Part shown: one piece after another, positions 62,302 through 64,000 of the stretch | Position numbering within the stretch: the stretch's first letter is position 1 | Layout of the letters: every line of letters begins with the position of its first letter | DNA from: Cognatishimia maritima | Lineage (GTDB): Bacteria; Pseudomonadota; Alphaproteobacteria; Rhodobacterales; Rhodobacteraceae | Direction of reading: 5' to 3' | DNA: 64,000 bases | NCBI RefSeq assembly: GCF_900129685.1 | Contig: NZ_FQWM01000004.1 | Span: 64,501-128,500, forward strand | Translations under genes and position numbers: made by a program | The notes under the pieces: generated by a model | What the model saw: only the letters and a program-made list of their open reading frames with translations | Database searches by the model: none | What the model was told of the DNA's origin: nothing

Positions 62302-63164
62302 TTATGTCCGAAAGCTGGCGCGTGCTGCGACTAATGCGCCAAACGTAATCAGCAGCGCAGCAATGGCCAGACCCCATGTGGCTTCGGCCGCGCCTGCCAA
62401 GACAAGCACAAGCGTCGACAAAAGCGGCGCAGCATAAGAGGCCGTGCCCAATAGCTGAATGTCGCCCTGTTTGACGCCAATGTCCCAAACGTAAAACGCC
62501 AATCCCACCGGCCCAAGGCCAAGCGCCGCAACTGAAAGCCAGCCAAGACGTGAGGTAGGCCAGATCGTGTCCTCAAGCATCACATGCAGCCCCAGCGACA
62601 GCACCGCAGAGGCAAGGCAAAAGACGGCGACAGCGGCCGTTGGGACGTCTTTCAGCCGTCGGGAGATCACCGAATAGCAGGACCAGAAAGGGCGCAGCCA
62701 AAGGCAAGACCATAGCCGGGCAGTGCGGCTGCATCAAAGCCGCCTCCACCCCCCTGAATGATCAGGGCTGCGCCTGCGAAGGCAATGAGTGCCCCAATCA
62801 CATGCGCGCGCTTCAAGACCTCACCGGGCAAAAGCCCGGAGAAAAGCACAATCAACAGTGGCCAAAGATAAGCGATCAGCCCGGTCTCCGCCGCAGGCGC
62901 AAGCCGCAGCGCGCTAAAGTAAAGCGCGTGGTAGCCGAACAATCCAATCGTCCCGAAAGCAAAAACGCCGAGGGGCACCTGCCTCAGGGGGCCAAAACCA
63001 CCTGTCCGCGCCGTCCAGATCAGCCCCAATGTACCGCCGATGGCAAAGCAAACGGCATTCAATAGCAAGGGCGGCATTGGGGCCGTCCCGACGGTAAAAA
63101 GCGCCAAGAAGGACCAAAGGATCACGGCAAGAAAGCCAACGGATGTCGCGGTTTTTGGTGTCAC
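62302..63164 (-). pseudogene. EamA/DMT-family transporter, frameshifted
   Basis: Drug/metabolite exporter of about ten helices in two halves. The first half (GTG 63164 to about 62690) runs VTPKTATSVGFLAVILWS... and ends in-frame at LAFGCALSGPAIR and a stop. Adding one base near 62687 restores LSWSCYSVISRRLKDV and continues with VPTAAVAVFCLASAV and a further five helices to the stop at 62302. The break is a single-base deletion or an assembly error in CTTTCTGG. The first half starts four bases after the LysR stop, so the two genes probably share a transcript. Confidence 0.85.
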
Positions 63165-63168
63165 GGTC

Positions 63169-64000
63169 CTACAGCTCTGAAACAGGGACAATTTTGAAGT
63201 CATCCGAGAAATGCGCGGTCTTTTCAATCTCTGCAATGAACCAATCACGAAACGCCGCCACGTCGGTACGTGTCTCAGCACCTTTCCGGCAGAGAAAGCG
63301 AAACCGAGCATCCGATTCAATGGCCACTTTGAACGGCGTCACCAACCGTTCCTCCATGACATCTTTGATAATCATCGGACGGCGCCCCAGGGCGACCCCG
63401 ACGCCAGAAATCGCCGCGTCAATTGCATGGTCGGCGTTCGAAAAATGGATGCCGCGTTTGCCTTCTGGAAGCCGAAGCCTCATCGCCTTGAACCATGCGG
63501 CCCAGTCGCATTTGGGGCGCAGAAAATCGATGGAATCATCGTAGATCAGCGGCGCATTGAGAAGCTTTTCCGGGGTGTCATATTTCTGGGCATGCTCGGG
63601 CGTCATCACCGGTGTCAGCCATTCTTTGCGCACCGGAACGCTGTAGAGATCGGGGAACTCGCGTTGACTAAAACGAATGGCAACGTCGACGTCATCACGT
63701 TCAAAGTCGAGGTCCTTCAAGGAGGCCGCAAAACGCAATTCGATATCCGGGTGGTGGCGCGCGAACTCAAAAATTCGGGGGGCAAGCCACTTGGCCGTCA
63801 AAGCTGGGCCCGCTGTAATCATCAGCGTATTGGTTTGCACCGACCGACGCGCCGCGCGCCATGCATTGTTCAGAGCATCAAAGCCTTCGCTCGCCCCGGG
63901 CGCCAGAACGGCGCCAGCCTCCGTCAATTGAACCGCACGGTTGAGCCTGACAAACAATGGATGGCCAAGGTGATCTTCCAGCGATTTGATCTGAAACGAC
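63169..64000 (-). CDS. LysR-family transcription regulator, GcvA-like (5' end outside window)
   Basis: The gene is open to the right edge; its beginning is missing. It reads SFQIKSLEDHLGHPLFVRLN, the second half of the LysR helix-turn-helix, then VQLTEAGAVLAP. The effector domain begins near LMITAGPALTAKWLAPRIFE and has LRFAASLKDLDFERDDVDVAIRF, as in GcvA-type regulators. It probably controls the EamA gene that follows by four bases. The effector is unknown. At least 276 codons are present. Confidence 0.9.
   Translation of the reverse strand, partial: SFQIKSLEDHLGHPLFVRLNRAVQLTEAGAVLAPGASEGFDALNNAWRAARRSVQTNTLMITAGPALTAKWLAPRIFEFARHHPDIELRFAASLKDLDFERDDVDVAIRFSQREFPDLYSVPVRKEWLTPVMTPEHAQKYDTPEKLLNAPLIYDDSIDFLRPKCDWAAWFKAMRLRLPEGKRGIHFSNADHAIDAAISGVGVALGRRPMIIKDVMEERLVTPFKVAIESDARFRFLCRKGAETRTDVAAFRDWFIAEIEKTAHFSDDFKIVPVSEL

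Overview
The window looks like a chromosomal segment of an alphaproteobacterium of the order Rhodobacterales, most likely the Roseobacter group. The evidence is the ccoNOQP-ccoGHIS block beside a divergent hemN/fnrL pair, the uvrC-pgsA-moaD-moaE and pyrB-(two small genes)-pyrC-plsY arrangements, a 44-residue aa3-oxidase subunit IV of the alphaproteobacterial type, a DUF6173 protein, and a moderately GC-rich, tightly packed gene layout with many 1-14 nt overlaps. No insertion sequence, prophage, CRISPR array or rRNA was seen. Genes are mostly housekeeping and cover about nine tenths of the sequence.

Layout. 1-10182: oxygen-responsive block: hemN (5' part only, cut by the window edge) and fnrL diverge over a perfect FNR box; a universal stress protein diverges from ccoNOQP over a second perfect box; two more boxes lie in the structured 412-base gap ahead of ccoGHIS. 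10198-17510: a cell-wall DD-carboxypeptidase, clpS, an rRNA methyltransferase, a short-chain dehydrogenase-like protein lacking its active-site Lys, hemF, hemC, hemE and a tRNA with anticodon CAT. 17808-25482: an ABC-2 exporter, an S49 peptidase, a small membrane/zinc-ribbon protein, a Ca2+/Na+ exchanger, then uvrC, pgsA, moaD and moaE. 25486-35857: an OmpA-family protein, ubiA, rsmE, gshA, a YHS protein, plsY, pyrC, two small membrane genes and pyrB. 35988-43057: a uracil-DNA glycosylase without its usual iron-sulfur ligands, a LysE exporter, moaB and an RND efflux pair. 43036-49769: a DsbD-alpha-like periplasmic protein, YqgE, tsaC, an acyl-CoA dehydrogenase with a metallo-hydrolase and DUF6173 protein, cytochrome oxidase subunit IV and a lipoprotein. 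49914-54672: fdhD-mobA-mobB-moeA, a membrane protein and greA. 55438-62240: ETF-ubiquinone oxidoreductase, a TPR protein, ispE, a long-chain polyprenyl diphosphate synthase, DUF2007, a tRNA methyltransferase and DUF465. 62302-64000: a frameshifted EamA transporter downstream of a LysR regulator that runs off the window.

How the genes fit together. The main theme is respiration at changing oxygen: FnrL probably controls its own gene, hemN (oxygen-independent haem synthesis), the cbb3 oxidase and its assembly genes. hemF, hemC and hemE supply haem aerobically. ubiA, the polyprenyl synthase and ETF-QO feed the quinone pool. moaB, moaD, moaE, mobA, mobB, moeA and fdhD make and insert molybdenum cofactor, although no molybdoenzyme is encoded here. 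No clear-cut new system was found. The best leads are the structured FNR-flanked region at 5541-5952, the pyrB-pyrC small membrane genes, the cysteine-poor uracil-DNA glycosylase, the Lys-less dehydrogenase, and the AT-rich DnaA-box region before uvrC.
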